The notes under the pieces are model-generated. The model saw only the letters and a list, made by a program, of their open reading frames with translations. It did no database searches and was not told the origin of the DNA. Shown here piece after piece: positions 17,363 through 26,460 of a DNA stretch of 64,000 nt. Within the stretch, counting starts at the first letter, position 1, and each line of letters starts with the position of its first letter. A program made the translations under genes and the position numbers. The stretch covers positions 992,001 to 1,056,000 of the forward strand of contig NZ_WOTN01000002.1 in NCBI RefSeq assembly GCF_010993745.1, given 5' to 3'. The stretch comes from Fodinicola acaciae (GTDB taxonomy: Bacteria; Actinomycetota; Actinomycetes; Mycobacteriales; HKI-0501).

Positions 17363-18523
17363 GTGAAACCGATCGCTCGACGCCTGTTACTCGCTGCCGT
17401 GGTGGCCGCGACGGCCGCAGGCACGTCCCTGGCCGCTGTGCCGGCGCACGCCGCCGGCGACCGCACCGCTCCGGCGCCGTACACCGCGCACGGCGCGAAA
17501 GGCGTGGCCGGCGCGTACATCGTCAAGGTCGCCAACGGCAGCGACCCGGCCGCGGTGGCCAGCTCGCTCGGCGTCAAGCCGGACCACGTCTACTCGGCGG
17601 TGCTGCACGGTTTTTCCGCCCACCTGACCGACAAACAGCTCAACAGTGCGCGAATGAAGCAGGCCGTCGCGGCGGTCAGCCAGGACGCGAAGATCAAGGT
17701 CACCGACGTGGCCTCGTGGGGCCTGGACCGGATCGACCAGCCGAAACTGCCGCTGGACAACTCGTACAAGGCCACCTCGACCGGTGAAGGCGTCAACGCG
17801 TACGTCATCGACACCGGCATCGACACCGCGCATCCGGACTTCGGCGGCCGCGCCTCGATCGCGTACGACGCGACCGGCGGCGACGGCAAGGACTGCAACG
17901 GCCACGGCACGCACGTCGCCGGCACCATCGGCAGCACCACGTACGGCATCGCCAAGAAGGTCAGCCTGCACGCCGTACGCGTGCTCGACTGCAACGGCTC
18001 GGGCACGTACGAGAACGTCATCGCCGGCATGGACTGGGTCGCCAAGAACGCCAAGAAGCCGGCCGTCGCCAACATGTCGCTCGGCGGACCGAGTGACTCC
18101 AATGTGGACAGTGCGGCCACCGCGCTGGCCAAGTCCGGCGTCTTTTTGGCCGTGGCGGCAGGAAACGACGGCGCCGATGCCAAGGGCCACTCGCCGGCCG
18201 AGGCCGACGGCGTGTTCACCACGGCGGCCAGCGACAAGACCGACAAGAACGCGAGCTTCAGCAACTTCGGCTCGCTGGTGGAGGGCTACGCGCCAGGCGT
18301 GGACATCAAGTCGACCTGGCTCAACGGCGGCACCAACACCATCTCCGGCACCTCGATGGCCACCCCGCACGTCGTCGGTGTCGCGGCGCTTTACAAGGCC
18401 GCCAAGGGAGACGCGTCGACCGCGGACGTGATCAAGTGGCTGCAGGACAACGCGTCGAAGGGTGTCATCTCCAACGCGCCGGCCGGCACCACCAAGGATC
18501 TGTTGCAGACCGCGGGTTTGTAG
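17363..18523 (+). CDS. Secreted subtilisin-family (S8) serine protease precursor
   Basis: A 386-residue preproprotein. The GTG at 17363 is preceded by AAGGAGG at ideal spacing and begins [17 protein letters not shown], a Sec signal cleaved after an AHA-like site near residue 31. An I9-type propeptide follows ([13 protein letters not shown] to about residue 120). The catalytic triad is clear: Asp in VIDTGID (about 152), His in NGHGTHVAG (about 183) and Ser in SGTSMATPH (about 330), with the oxyanion Asn in AAGNDG (about 268). The closest type is the proteinase K/aqualysin group. It is a stand-alone extracellular enzyme ending at a strong terminator. Confidence 0.93.
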   Translation: MKPIARRLLLAAVVAATAAGTSLAAVPAHAAGDRTAPAPYTAHGAKGVAGAYIVKVANGSDPAAVASSLGVKPDHVYSAVLHGFSAHLTDKQLNSARMKQAVAAVSQDAKIKVTDVASWGLDRIDQPKLPLDNSYKATSTGEGVNAYVIDTGIDTAHPDFGGRASIAYDATGGDGKDCNGHGTHVAGTIGSTTYGIAKKVSLHAVRVLDCNGSGTYENVIAGMDWVAKNAKKPAVANMSLGGPSDSNVDSAATALAKSGVFLAVAAGNDGADAKGHSPAEADGVFTTAASDKTDKNASFSNFGSLVEGYAPGVDIKSTWLNGGTNTISGTSMATPHVVGVAALYKAAKGDASTADVIKWLQDNASKGVISNAPAGTTKDLLQTAGL

Positions 18524-18540
18524 GTCCCTCCTGGGGGATG

Positions 18541-18582
18541 CCGAGGCGCCGGGCGAGCCTTCCGTCCGGCGCCTCGGTTTTT
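18541..18582 (+). terminator. Rho-independent terminator after the subtilisin gene
   Basis: A perfect 12-base stem (18541-18552 with 18566-18577), a 13-base loop and a T-run from 18578. It lies between the subtilisin stop and the end of the convergent GlxA-type gene and probably serves the plus strand. Confidence 0.85.
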
Positions 18583-19508
18583 CATTCGACAGAGCGGAAA
18601 GCGCGGCGATAGTCGGTCGGTGTGGTGCCGACGACGGCGGTGAAGTGCTGGCGCAGGTTGGCGGCCGAGCCGAGGCCGCTGCGCTCGCTCACCTGGTCGA
18701 TGGACAGCGTCGTGGACTCCAGCAGCTCGCGGGCGCGGTTGAGCCGCTGGCTGAGCAGCCACTGCCGCGGTGTCGTGCCGGTCGCCTCGCCGAACCGCCG
18801 GACAAACGTCCGCTCGCTCATTTTCGCCTGCCTGGCCCACAAACTGACGGTCACCGGCTGGTCGAGCCGGGCCAGCGCCCAGTCCAGCACCTCGCCGAGC
18901 CGTTCGGTCGGTGGCAGCGGCTGGGCCACATACTGTGCCTGTCCGCCGGACCGGTGTGCCGCGACGACCATCGTACGCGCCAGGGAATTCGCCACGTGCG
19001 CACCGAAATCCTGGCGTACGACATGGAGGCAGAGGTCGAGCGCGGCGCTGCGGCCGGCGCTGGTCAGCACGTTTCCGTTGTCCACATAGAGAACCGACGG
19101 ATCCACTCGTACGGCCGGATGGCGGGCCGCGAGCTTCGCGCATTGCTGCCAATGCGTGGTCGCGCGCATTCCGTCCAGCACGCCGGCGGCCGCGAGCACG
19201 AACGCGCCACTGCACAGCGACACCATCCGAGCGCCCGCCGCCGCGGCCGCCGCCACGGCCTTGACCAGCGGCGCCGGAATCGGCCGGTCGGCCATGCAGG
19301 CATGCGGCAGCGCGGGGATGACAACCGTGTCCGCCTCGGCCAGCGACCGCAGCGGATGTCCCGGCCGTACGGTGAAACCCGACTCGATACGGACGCGGCT
19401 GGCTCCGCACAGCCGCAGCTCGTAGAACGGCTCGTAGAACACCTCGCAGGCGATCCCCAGCTCGTACATCGGCATGTCCTCGACCACCGCCACGGCCACC
19501 GTCCTCAT
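18582..19508 (-). CDS. GlxA-family transcriptional regulator (DJ-1/PfpI plus AraC HTH)
   Basis: A 308-residue regulator. The N-terminal DJ-1/PfpI-like domain (about 1-175) contains the elbow motif VSLCSGAFVLAAAG with the conserved Cys near residue 98. The C-terminal AraC domain (about 200-305) has two helix-turn-helix units, ending with the signature GLGSAANLRQHFTAVVGTTP. In this family the DJ-1 part is thought to be a sensor rather than an amidase. The gene is divergent from a NIPSNAP gene, a common pairing in actinobacteria, and probably controls it from the 84-base shared promoter region. Confidence 0.9.
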   Translation of the reverse strand: MRTVAVAVVEDMPMYELGIACEVFYEPFYELRLCGASRVRIESGFTVRPGHPLRSLAEADTVVIPALPHACMADRPIPAPLVKAVAAAAAAGARMVSLCSGAFVLAAAGVLDGMRATTHWQQCAKLAARHPAVRVDPSVLYVDNGNVLTSAGRSAALDLCLHVVRQDFGAHVANSLARTMVVAAHRSGGQAQYVAQPLPPTERLGEVLDWALARLDQPVTVSLWARQAKMSERTFVRRFGEATGTTPRQWLLSQRLNRARELLESTTLSIDQVSERSGLGSAANLRQHFTAVVGTTPTDYRRAFRSVE

Positions 19509-19592
19509 GCCGCCAGCCTACGGCAGGAAAGTTGCGGACATCGGCAGATCCGCCACTCGATCGCCGGCCTTCCGGTCGCCATGCTGGGACGC

Positions 19593-20150
19593 ATGAGCGA
19601 AGTCGTGGAACTCCGGCAGTACACCTTGCGTCCCGGCCAGCGCGACACGCTGACCGAGCTGTTCCTGCGCCATTTCGTCGACAGCCAGGAAGCGGTCGGC
19701 ATGCGGATCCTCGGCGTCTACCACGACCTGGACCGTGACGACCGCTTCGTCTGGCTGCGGAGTTTTCCCGACATGGCCGTACGAAAGTCCGCACTCAACC
19801 GCTTCTACTTCGAGAGCGAGGCGTGGAAGACGTACGGTCCGGCCGCCAACGCCACCATGCTCGACGTGTCGGACGTGTTGTTGCTGAATCCCCTGACCGC
19901 ACTCGACCTGCCGCGAACGCCGCGACTGGTCGCGACGATCCATCCGCTGGAGACCGCTCCTGACGTAAAAGCCGCTGTGTGGCTGGAAACCGATCCGTCC
20001 GAGAACGACTTCCCGCGGCTGCCGGTGCGCACCGACGGGCGGAAAGCGGTGTGGTTCAACGGCTTCGAGACGGACGCGGACGTGGAGGCGTACCTGACCG
20101 AGCTCAACCTCAACCGCACCTGGTCGATCCGCCTGAAACCAGTTGGCTAG
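19593..20150 (+). CDS. NIPSNAP-family protein
   Basis: A 185-residue cytoplasmic protein made of two dimeric alpha-beta-barrel (ferredoxin-like) repeats. The first begins VVELRQYTLRPGQRDTLTEL, the hallmark NIPSNAP start. The ATG at 19593 is preceded by GGGAC, so it is preferred to one 12 bases upstream. The function of bacterial members is unknown; related folds include small monooxygenases. It is divergent from the GlxA-type regulator. Its stop codon lies inside a 16-base perfect palindrome. Confidence 0.85.
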   Translation: MSEVVELRQYTLRPGQRDTLTELFLRHFVDSQEAVGMRILGVYHDLDRDDRFVWLRSFPDMAVRKSALNRFYFESEAWKTYGPAANATMLDVSDVLLLNPLTALDLPRTPRLVATIHPLETAPDVKAAVWLETDPSENDFPRLPVRTDGRKAVWFNGFETDADVEAYLTELNLNRTWSIRLKPVG

Positions 20151-20162
20151 TAGTACTACTAG
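20147..20162. repeat. Perfect 16-base palindrome CTAGTAGTACTACTAG
   Basis: A perfect palindrome spanning the NIPSNAP stop codon (TAG 20148-20150). It is AT-rich for this genome and lacks the T-run of a terminator. It could be a protein-binding site or a junction of an eroded insertion; what follows (20163-20389) holds no clear gene. Confidence 0.6.
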
Positions 20163-20389
20163 GCCGTGTTTGAAACTGTGGCGGTTATCGTTGTGTCGCT
20201 GGTGTGTCCGAGCTGTTAAACGACCGCGGGTGGGCCGCCGTGGTGGGCGGCACCGGAAGTTCGCAGACAGAACACCGATTCCGCTCGATGGACGGCGTCC
20301 GCCGCGACCGCCGTGTGATCCGGTCCGTTTACCCACTGGTGATATCTGAACACCGTGAGTGGCAACAGCGTCGGCCGACTATCGTGACT

Positions 20390-21166
20390 ATGGAAAACGA
20401 GGATTCAAGGAACAGAGTGCCGGGCGCGACCCGGAAGGCGGTCGAACTCGCGGCGATCTTCCTGGCCGCGGGCGCCGTTCATACCCTGGTCAGCGTCGCC
20501 GGAGAACAGGCCTACGGGCCGCTCGTCCTCATTGTCATCGGTCTGGCGACAGTCGTCGGCGCCTTCGTCTTCAGATGGCGTCCGCGTCGACACCTACCAC
20601 CTCCGCGACAGGGAAACCTGTGGCTCGTTCGCGCGACCATCGACGACCGACCGGGCCGGCTGGCCGTGCTCGCCGGTGCGATGGGTGCGCTTGGTTGTGA
20701 CATTCAGTCGCTGGACGTACAACCAAGCCCGGCCGGCGTGGTGGACGAGATGCTGGTGGCGGCTCCTCCGAACACCGCTGAGAGCGCCATCGAACGAGCC
20801 GCTCGCAGCGCGGGTGGCCGCGAGATAAGCATTGCGCCGGCCGACGTCCACGAGTTGACCGATCCGTCGTGTCGATCGCTGGTCCTGGCCAGACAGCTTG
20901 TCTCCGGCCAACTGGAGCTCCCCGCGGCCGTTTCCGCGTTGCTGAGCGCGGACGTACGCTGGCAGGCCGAAGCGAATCCGTTGCGTCGACCCGGTTTCAC
21001 CCATCGCGAACGGCTCCTGCTCAATCATCCACGCAGCGGGATCATGGTCGTACGCCGGCCGCATCGTCCGTTCACCGCGACAGAATACGCACGCGCCCGT
21101 TCACTGACCGACGTCGCCGCCGCGCTACACAGCAAGGATTTCGCCGAACCAGACAGGCAGAAGTGA
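20390..21166 (+). CDS. Membrane-anchored ACT-domain protein of unknown function
   Basis: A 258-residue protein starting MENEDSRNRVPG. Two hydrophobic helices (about 18-36 and 42-60) end in the basic RWRPRRH, giving an anchor with the rest in the cytoplasm. An ACT domain follows (about 72-155; LVRATIDDRPGRLAVLAGAM and the strand GCDIQSLDVQ), the fold that binds amino acids allosterically. The C-terminal 100 residues have a GNAT-like flavour but no clear motif. No amino-acid biosynthesis gene is nearby. The ATG at 20390 is preferred because the sequence upstream has neither a ribosome-binding site nor coding character. Confidence 0.65.
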   Translation: MENEDSRNRVPGATRKAVELAAIFLAAGAVHTLVSVAGEQAYGPLVLIVIGLATVVGAFVFRWRPRRHLPPPRQGNLWLVRATIDDRPGRLAVLAGAMGALGCDIQSLDVQPSPAGVVDEMLVAAPPNTAESAIERAARSAGGREISIAPADVHELTDPSCRSLVLARQLVSGQLELPAAVSALLSADVRWQAEANPLRRPGFTHRERLLLNHPRSGIMVVRRPHRPFTATEYARARSLTDVAAALHSKDFAEPDRQK

Positions 21167-21238
21167 GACGGCTGCCGTAGGTCTGCTCCGAGAGTCGATC
21201 CGGCACGCACGATGCGTGACGGAGGGCCGATCGTGTCG

Positions 21239-22939
21239 TCAGCGGGCCTGCAGGGCGGCTGGAGCGTTGGTGGGGACGGCTGGTGAACGGGGAGCGACGA
21301 ACGGCACCGGCTGGTACGGCGCGTCCTGTGGCGGACGCTGGTCGGCCTCGCCTTTGTTGGGCCACATGGAAAACGCGCGCTCGGCCTGCGCGGTGATGGT
21401 CAGCGACGGGTTCACGCCGAGGTTGGCGGTGATCGCCGAACCGTCCACAATGGACATCGTCGGATAGCCGAAAGCGCGGTGATACGGGTCGATCACGCCG
21501 TTGTCCGCGCTCGTGCCGATCGGGCAGCCGCCGATGAAATGCGCGGTGAGCGGGATGTTGAACAGCTCACCCCAGGTGCCGCCGGCCTGTCCGTCCATGT
21601 GCTCGGCGGCCAGGCTGGTCGCCTGGTACGCGGCCGGGATGAACGCCGGGTTCGGCTCGCCGTGGCCCTGCCGTGAGGTCATCTTGCGGCCGAGCAGCCC
21701 GCGTTTGGTGTAGGTCGTCAGGGAATTGTCGACGCTCTGCATCACCAGCAGGATGACCGTCCGCTCACTCCAGCGGTGCACGGAAAACAGCCGGAGCGTC
21801 TTGATCGGATGCCGGCCGAGGAAACTCAGGAACTGTTTCCACCGCGGCACGTCCGAGTCGCCGTCGGTCGCCAGCGTCTGCAACATTCCCATGGCGTTGC
21901 TGCCGGGGCCATAGCGTACGGGTTCGATGTGCGTGTGGTCGTCGGGGTGGATCGACGAGGTGATCGCGACGCCGGAGGAGAAATCCTCGGACGGGTCGAC
22001 GGACGTACGGCTGGCGCCGGTGATCGCCTCGGAGTTCGTCCGCGTCAGCTCACCGAGCCGCGGCGACAGGCCGGCGAGCGCGCCGGAGTCCTTCATCCGG
22101 TGCAGAAGTTGCTGCGTGCCCCAGGTGCCGGCGGCCATCACGACGTGGCCGGCGGTGAACGTACGCCGGTCGCGGCGCAGCTTCGAGCCGGTACGCAGCA
22201 CGTCGATGACCCACGAACCGTCGTCCCGGCAACGAAGATGGGTGACGGTCGTCAACGGCATCACCCGCGCGCCGGCTTTTTCGGCCAGATAAAGGTAGTT
22301 CTTCACCAGCGTGTTCTTGGCGCCGACGCGGCAGCCGGTCATGCAGGAGCCGCACTCCGTGCAGCCGGTACGCGCCGGCCCGGCGCCGCCGAAATACGGG
22401 TCGGGCACGGTTTCGCCTGGCTTGCCAAAGAAAACGCCGACCGGCGTCGGATGGTAGGACTCCGCCACACCGAGGTCGGCGGCCACCTTGCGCAGCACCT
22501 CGTCCGACGGTGTGGTCGTCGGATTCGTGACGACGCCGAGCATCCGGCTCGCCTGCGCGTAATGCGGCGCGAGCTCGCTCTCCCAGTCGGTGATGTGCGA
22601 CCACTGCGGATCCTGGTAGAACGGCCGCAGCGGTCGATACAGGGTGTTGGCGTAGACCAGCGATCCGCCGCCGACGCCGGCGCCGGCCAGCACCATCACG
22701 TTACGCAGCAGGTGGATACGCTGGATGCCATAAAGCCCCAAATCCGGCGCAAACAGATAATTGCGCAGATTCCACGACGTACGCGCGAAATCGTCGTCGG
22801 AGAACCGCCGGCCGGCCTCCGCGACCGCGACCCGATAGCCCTTCTCGGTCAGCCGCAGAGCGGCCACGCTTCCGCCGAAGCCCGACCCGACGACGAAGAC
22901 GTCAAAGTCGTGAGCTTTGTTACTCGCGAGTTGGGACAT
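21239..22939 (-). CDS. GMC-family FAD oxidoreductase, ChoD/cholesterol-oxidase-like
   Basis: A 566-residue flavoprotein. The FAD-binding VVGSGFGGS motif is at about 16-24, the GMC signature GAGVGGGSLVYAN is near residue 85, and IVDGSAITANLGVNPSLTITA near the C-terminus closes the flavin site. A cysteine cluster, CTECGSCMTGC (about 193-203), could hold an iron-sulfur centre as in other ChoD-like proteins. The closest family is the mycobacterial ChoD type. A sterol or long-chain alcohol is the likely substrate, but no sterol catabolism genes are in the window. No signal peptide is evident. Confidence 0.85.
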   Translation of the reverse strand: MSQLASNKAHDFDVFVVGSGFGGSVAALRLTEKGYRVAVAEAGRRFSDDDFARTSWNLRNYLFAPDLGLYGIQRIHLLRNVMVLAGAGVGGGSLVYANTLYRPLRPFYQDPQWSHITDWESELAPHYAQASRMLGVVTNPTTTPSDEVLRKVAADLGVAESYHPTPVGVFFGKPGETVPDPYFGGAGPARTGCTECGSCMTGCRVGAKNTLVKNYLYLAEKAGARVMPLTTVTHLRCRDDGSWVIDVLRTGSKLRRDRRTFTAGHVVMAAGTWGTQQLLHRMKDSGALAGLSPRLGELTRTNSEAITGASRTSVDPSEDFSSGVAITSSIHPDDHTHIEPVRYGPGSNAMGMLQTLATDGDSDVPRWKQFLSFLGRHPIKTLRLFSVHRWSERTVILLVMQSVDNSLTTYTKRGLLGRKMTSRQGHGEPNPAFIPAAYQATSLAAEHMDGQAGGTWGELFNIPLTAHFIGGCPIGTSADNGVIDPYHRAFGYPTMSIVDGSAITANLGVNPSLTITAQAERAFSMWPNKGEADQRPPQDAPYQPVPFVAPRSPAVPTNAPAALQAR

Positions 22940-23020
22940 GGAGGACAGATTAGGGCTACGCCGCGTATCACACCAGGTGTGCGAACGTTTTCCCAGTCAG
23001 GGGGCCAGTTGGCCTCCGGC

Positions 23021-23039
23021 TTAGGTGGCCCTATCCTAA
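23021..23039. promoter_or_regulatory. Iron box (IdeR/DmdR-type operator) of efeUOB
   Basis: TTAGGTGGCCCTATCCTAA matches the DtxR/IdeR consensus TTAGGTTAGGCTAACCTAA at 14 of 19 positions. It lies 31 bases upstream of the efeU start. A second overlapping dyad (CCTAAGGCA at 23034-23042 with TGCCTTAGG at 23052-23060) extends it towards the start codon, so two dimers could bind. This predicts repression when iron is plentiful. Confidence 0.75.
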
Positions 23040-23069
23040 GGCAGGCTTGCCTTGCCTTAGGAGATGGTC

Positions 23070-23906
23070 ATGCTTCCCACGTTCGTGATCGGACTGCGTG
23101 AGGGCCTCGAAGCTTCCCTGATCGTCGGCATCATCGCCGCTTTCCTCGTGCAGAGAGGAAAACGCGACGCGCTGCGGTCGGTGTGGATCGGGGTCGTCAT
23201 CGCCGTGCTGATCTGCCTCGGCATCGGGATCGCGCTGCAGGTGATCACCGCGGAGCTGCCGCAGGCGCAGCAGGAAGGCCTGGAAACCGTCATCGGGCTG
23301 GCCGCTGTGGTCATGGTCACGTACATGATTGTCTGGATGCGCCGGCATTCGCGCGATCTCAAAGGCGAGCTGGAAGGCTCGGCCGGCGCCGCGCTGGCCT
23401 CCGGCTCGGCGTGGGCCCTGATCGCGATGGCCTTCCTGGCCGTGCTGCGCGAAGGCTTCGAGACCTCGGTCTTCCTGCTCGCCGCGTTCCAGGCCAGCTC
23501 CTCGGCCATCCTGCCAGGCATCGGCGCGCTGCTCGGCGTGCTCGTCGCGGTGGCGATCGGCTATGGCATCTATCGCGGTGGCGTACGCCTCAACCTGAGC
23601 CGGTTCTTCCGCGCCACCGGTCTGGTGCTGGTGTTCGTCGCGGCCGGCCTGGTGATGAGCGCGCTGCACACCGCGCACGAGGCTGGCTGGCTCAACGTCG
23701 GCCAGCAGCAGGTGGTCGACCTCACCTGGCTGGTCGGGCCGGGCACCATCCAGGCCTCGCTGATCACCGGCGTGCTCGGCATCCAGCCGCGGCCGGTGGT
23801 GATCGAGGTGATCGGCTGGCTGGTCTACCTGATCCCAGTCGGCATCTACGTCGCGTGGCCAGCCGCCAAGCGCCAGAAGGCCGTCCCAGCAACCACAAAC
23901 GCATAG
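23070..23906 (+). CDS. efeU: EfeU/FTR1-type iron permease
   Basis: A 278-residue integral membrane protein with seven predicted helices. The two FTR1 iron-ligand motifs are present: REGLEA at about residues 9-14 and REGFET at about 126-131. It transports ferric iron after oxidation or haem handling by EfeO and EfeB. I start at the ATG at 23070 because AGGAG (23059-23063) is six bases away; the ATG at 23064 would touch the Shine-Dalgarno. It is the first gene of efeUOB and is preceded by an iron box. Confidence 0.92.
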   Translation: MLPTFVIGLREGLEASLIVGIIAAFLVQRGKRDALRSVWIGVVIAVLICLGIGIALQVITAELPQAQQEGLETVIGLAAVVMVTYMIVWMRRHSRDLKGELEGSAGAALASGSAWALIAMAFLAVLREGFETSVFLLAAFQASSSAILPGIGALLGVLVAVAIGYGIYRGGVRLNLSRFFRATGLVLVFVAAGLVMSALHTAHEAGWLNVGQQQVVDLTWLVGPGTIQASLITGVLGIQPRPVVIEVIGWLVYLIPVGIYVAWPAAKRQKAVPATTNA

Positions 23907-23918
23907 GGAGAACGCACA

Positions 23919-25064
23919 ATGCGCACAGTCCGCTCACCTCTCGCGCTGGCCGCGGTGGCAGTCGCGGGTCTCGCTCTGATCGCGGGCTGCGGAGGATCGC
24001 CGGCGGCGACCGGTGGCGCGTCCTCGAACAAGATCAAGGTGACGCTCACCGACGACGGCTGCACGCCGGACCGTACGACCGTGCCGGCCGGCTCGTACGT
24101 CTTCTCGATCACCAACCAGAGCGCGACCAAGTCGACCGAGGTCGAGCTGCTGGACGGCGAGCGGATCATGGGGGAGAAGGAAAACCTCACCCCGGGACTG
24201 TCCGGCGAGTTCACCCTGGCGCTGACCGCGGGCACCTACAGCCTCTACTGTCCCGGCGCGAAGACCGACACCGTCAAGTTCACCGTCACGGGCGCCGCCG
24301 CCGGGTCGAAAGACCAGGCCACCGCTGCGCTGCTGAAGACGGCCGTGCAGCAGTACGCCGCGTACGTGAAGACCGAGGTCGGTGCGCTGGTGACCTCGAC
24401 GAAACCGTTCGTCGACGCGGTGAAGGCCGGCAACGTGGCGCAGGCCAAGCAGCTCTACGCCGCCGCGCGCGTGCACTACGAGCGCGTGGAGCCGGTCGCG
24501 GAAAGCTTCTCCGGTCTCGACCCGGCGATCGACGCGCGCGAAAACGACGTGCCGGCGGCGCAGTGGACCGGCTTCCACAAGATCGAGCAGGCGTTGTGGG
24601 TCAAGAACTCGACGGCCGGGATGGCGCCGGTGGCCGACAAGCTGCTGGTGGACGTACAGAAGCTCAACACCCAGGTGGCGGCCGCGACCTACCAGCCGGC
24701 GCAGCTGGCCAACGGCGCCGGCGAGCTGCTCAGCGAGGTGTCCAAGAGCAAGATCACCGGCGAGGAGGAGCGCTATTCGCACATCGACCTGGTCGACATC
24801 CGGGCCAACGTCGATGGCGCGAAGCAGGCGTACGCGCCGCTGGTGCCGGCGCTGAAGCGGGTCGACGCGACCCTGGCGAACACGGTCAGCGCCAAGTTCG
24901 CCGCGGTCGACACACTGCTGGACAAATACAAGGACGCCGGCCAGCCGGGCGGCTACAAGCTCTACACGCAGCTGGCGCAGACGGACACCAGGGCCATCGC
25001 GCAGGCGATCGACGCGCTGGCCGAGGCCGAGTCGAAGGTGGCGGGCAAAGTTGTCGGAAAGTAG
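23919..25064 (+). CDS. efeO: EfeO-type iron-binding lipoprotein (cupredoxin plus imelysin-like)
   Basis: A 381-residue exported lipoprotein. The signal peptide ends in the lipobox LIAGC, so Cys24 would be acylated. The N-terminal cupredoxin-like domain (about 30-125) is followed by the helical M75/imelysin-like domain (about 130-381) typical of full-length EfeO. It is thought to bind iron outside the membrane and pass it to EfeU. It starts 12 bases after efeU and overlaps efeB by 14 bases. Confidence 0.9.
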   Translation: MRTVRSPLALAAVAVAGLALIAGCGGSPAATGGASSNKIKVTLTDDGCTPDRTTVPAGSYVFSITNQSATKSTEVELLDGERIMGEKENLTPGLSGEFTLALTAGTYSLYCPGAKTDTVKFTVTGAAAGSKDQATAALLKTAVQQYAAYVKTEVGALVTSTKPFVDAVKAGNVAQAKQLYAAARVHYERVEPVAESFSGLDPAIDARENDVPAAQWTGFHKIEQALWVKNSTAGMAPVADKLLVDVQKLNTQVAAATYQPAQLANGAGELLSEVSKSKITGEEERYSHIDLVDIRANVDGAKQAYAPLVPALKRVDATLANTVSAKFAAVDTLLDKYKDAGQPGGYKLYTQLAQTDTRAIAQAIDALAEAESKVAGKVVGK

Positions 25065-26283
25065 GCGGATCTCGCGGCGCGGACTGCTCGGCGCGGCCAT
25101 CGGCGGCGGCGTCGCCGTCGGCGCTGGTGGTTACGCGCTCGGCCACACGCTGAGCTCCACCGCCGCGGCGGCCTCGACCGGCTCGCCGGCCGTACCGTTC
25201 TACGGTGAGCACCAGGCCGGCATCGCGACCCCGGCGCAGGACCGGCTCGCGTTCGCGGCCTTCGACCTGACCAGTACGAGCCGCGACGACCTGCGTGAGC
25301 TGCTGGTCACGTGGACGCAGGCGGCGGTGAAGATGACCGCCGGCCAGCCGGTCGGGCCGACCGAGACGCTGCCGGACGAGCCGCCGGTCGACACCGGCGA
25401 GGCGATGGGCCTCGCGGCCGGCGGCCTGACGCTCACCATCGGTTTCGGACCGTCGCTGTTCGACAAGCGCTTCGGCCTGGCCGCGAGGAAACCGGCGGCC
25501 CTGCAGCCGCTGCCGCCGCTGCCCGGCGACGAGCTGCGGCCGGAGATCAGCAACGGCGACATCGGCGTACAGGCCTGCGCCGACGACCCGCAGGTGGCCT
25601 TCCACGCCATCCGCAACTTCGCCCGGCTGGCCCGCGGTGTGGCGGTGCTGCGCTGGTCCCAGCTTGGGTTTGGCCGTACGGCCACGACCAGCAGCAGCCA
25701 GGCGACGCCGCGCAACCTGATGGGTTTCAAGGACGGCACCAACAACATCAAGCTGGAGGACGACGCCGACCTGCGCGACTTCGTCTGGGTCGGCGACGAG
25801 ACCGACCAGCCGTGGCTGCGCGGCGGCAGCTACCTGGTGACCCGGCGGATCCGGATGCACATCGAGTCGTGGGACCGCGACCGGCTCGGCGACCAGGAGG
25901 CGGTCTTCGGCCGGGTCAAGACGACCGGCGCGCCGCTCGGCGGCAAGGACGAGTTCGACCCGGTCGACCTCGGCAGCCAGTCGCGGGTCGCCGCCAACGC
26001 GCACATCCGGCTGGCCGCGCCGGCCAGCAACGGCGGCCGGAAGATCCTGCGGCGCGGCTACTCCTACACCGACGGCATCGACGCGCGTACCGGTGAGTTG
26101 GACGCCGGCCTGTTCTTCATCTGCTACCAGCGGGATCCGGCCAAGCAGTTCGTTCCCATCCAGCGCAAACTCGGTGCCAACGACGCGCTGAACGAATACA
26201 TCACGCACACCTCCAGCGCCGTCTTCGCCTGTCCGCCAGGAGCGTCCGCCGGCAAACCGTGGGGTGCCGACCTGTTCCGGTAG
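25051..26283 (+). CDS. efeB: EfeB-type DyP peroxidase, Tat-exported
   Basis: A 410-residue haem peroxidase starting at an unusual TTG at 25051, inside the end of efeO; no ATG or GTG is available in frame upstream of the Tat motif. The Tat signal reads SRRGLLGAAIGGG. The catalytic GFKDGTNN motif (about residue 226) and the proximal haem His in NAHIRLAAP (about 316) are present. As part of EfeUOB it probably oxidises ferrous iron or acts on haem outside the membrane. The weak start and overlap suggest translation is coupled to efeO and set low. Confidence 0.92.
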   Translation: MSESRRISRRGLLGAAIGGGVAVGAGGYALGHTLSSTAAAASTGSPAVPFYGEHQAGIATPAQDRLAFAAFDLTSTSRDDLRELLVTWTQAAVKMTAGQPVGPTETLPDEPPVDTGEAMGLAAGGLTLTIGFGPSLFDKRFGLAARKPAALQPLPPLPGDELRPEISNGDIGVQACADDPQVAFHAIRNFARLARGVAVLRWSQLGFGRTATTSSSQATPRNLMGFKDGTNNIKLEDDADLRDFVWVGDETDQPWLRGGSYLVTRRIRMHIESWDRDRLGDQEAVFGRVKTTGAPLGGKDEFDPVDLGSQSRVAANAHIRLAAPASNGGRKILRRGYSYTDGIDARTGELDAGLFFICYQRDPAKQFVPIQRKLGANDALNEYITHTSSAVFACPPGASAGKPWGADLFR

Positions 26284-26286
26284 GCC

Positions 26287-26298
26287 TTTAGCGCTAAA
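26287..26298. promoter_or_regulatory. Palindrome TTTAGCGCTAAA upstream of the small Cys-rich gene
   Basis: A perfect 12-base palindrome that begins four bases after the efeB stop. The AT-rich stretch just downstream (26296-26316) is where a promoter for the peptide cassette would be expected. It is a candidate operator. Confidence 0.4.
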
Positions 26299-26395
26299 TA
26301 TGTTATTGGTACTCACGAGTCGGGAAATTTTCCGCCGCTGCCGGCTCGCGTATTGCGCCGCCAACCGGCGGCGGCTACATTCCGCGCTGTCTCCA

Positions 26396-26425
26396 CCCGG
26401 GTACGCCGCCGGCAGCGTACCCGGG
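26396..26425 (+). promoter_or_regulatory. Strong hairpin in the leader of the Cys-rich peptide gene
   Basis: Perfect 11-base arms (26396-26406 and 26415-26425) with an 8-base loop, 35 bases before the start codon at 26461. There is no T-run, so it is more likely a leader structure that stabilises the mRNA or controls translation. A smaller GC-rich dyad lies just upstream, at about 26357-26374. Confidence 0.55.
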
Positions 26426-26460
26426 CTCATCACGGCATCCTGACGAAGAGAGCTGATGGC

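Noticed and set aside
18462-19592. Extension of the NIPSNAP frame far upstream through the GlxA-type gene
   Set aside because: The extension is antisense to an intact regulator, and the NIPSNAP domain starts right after the ATG at 19593.
20163-20389. Possible IS5-type insertion remnant between the NIPSNAP and ACT-domain genes
   Set aside because: The segment starts with a vaguely IS-end-like GGCCGTGTTTGAAA, but I could not read a transposase motif in any frame or find a second end.
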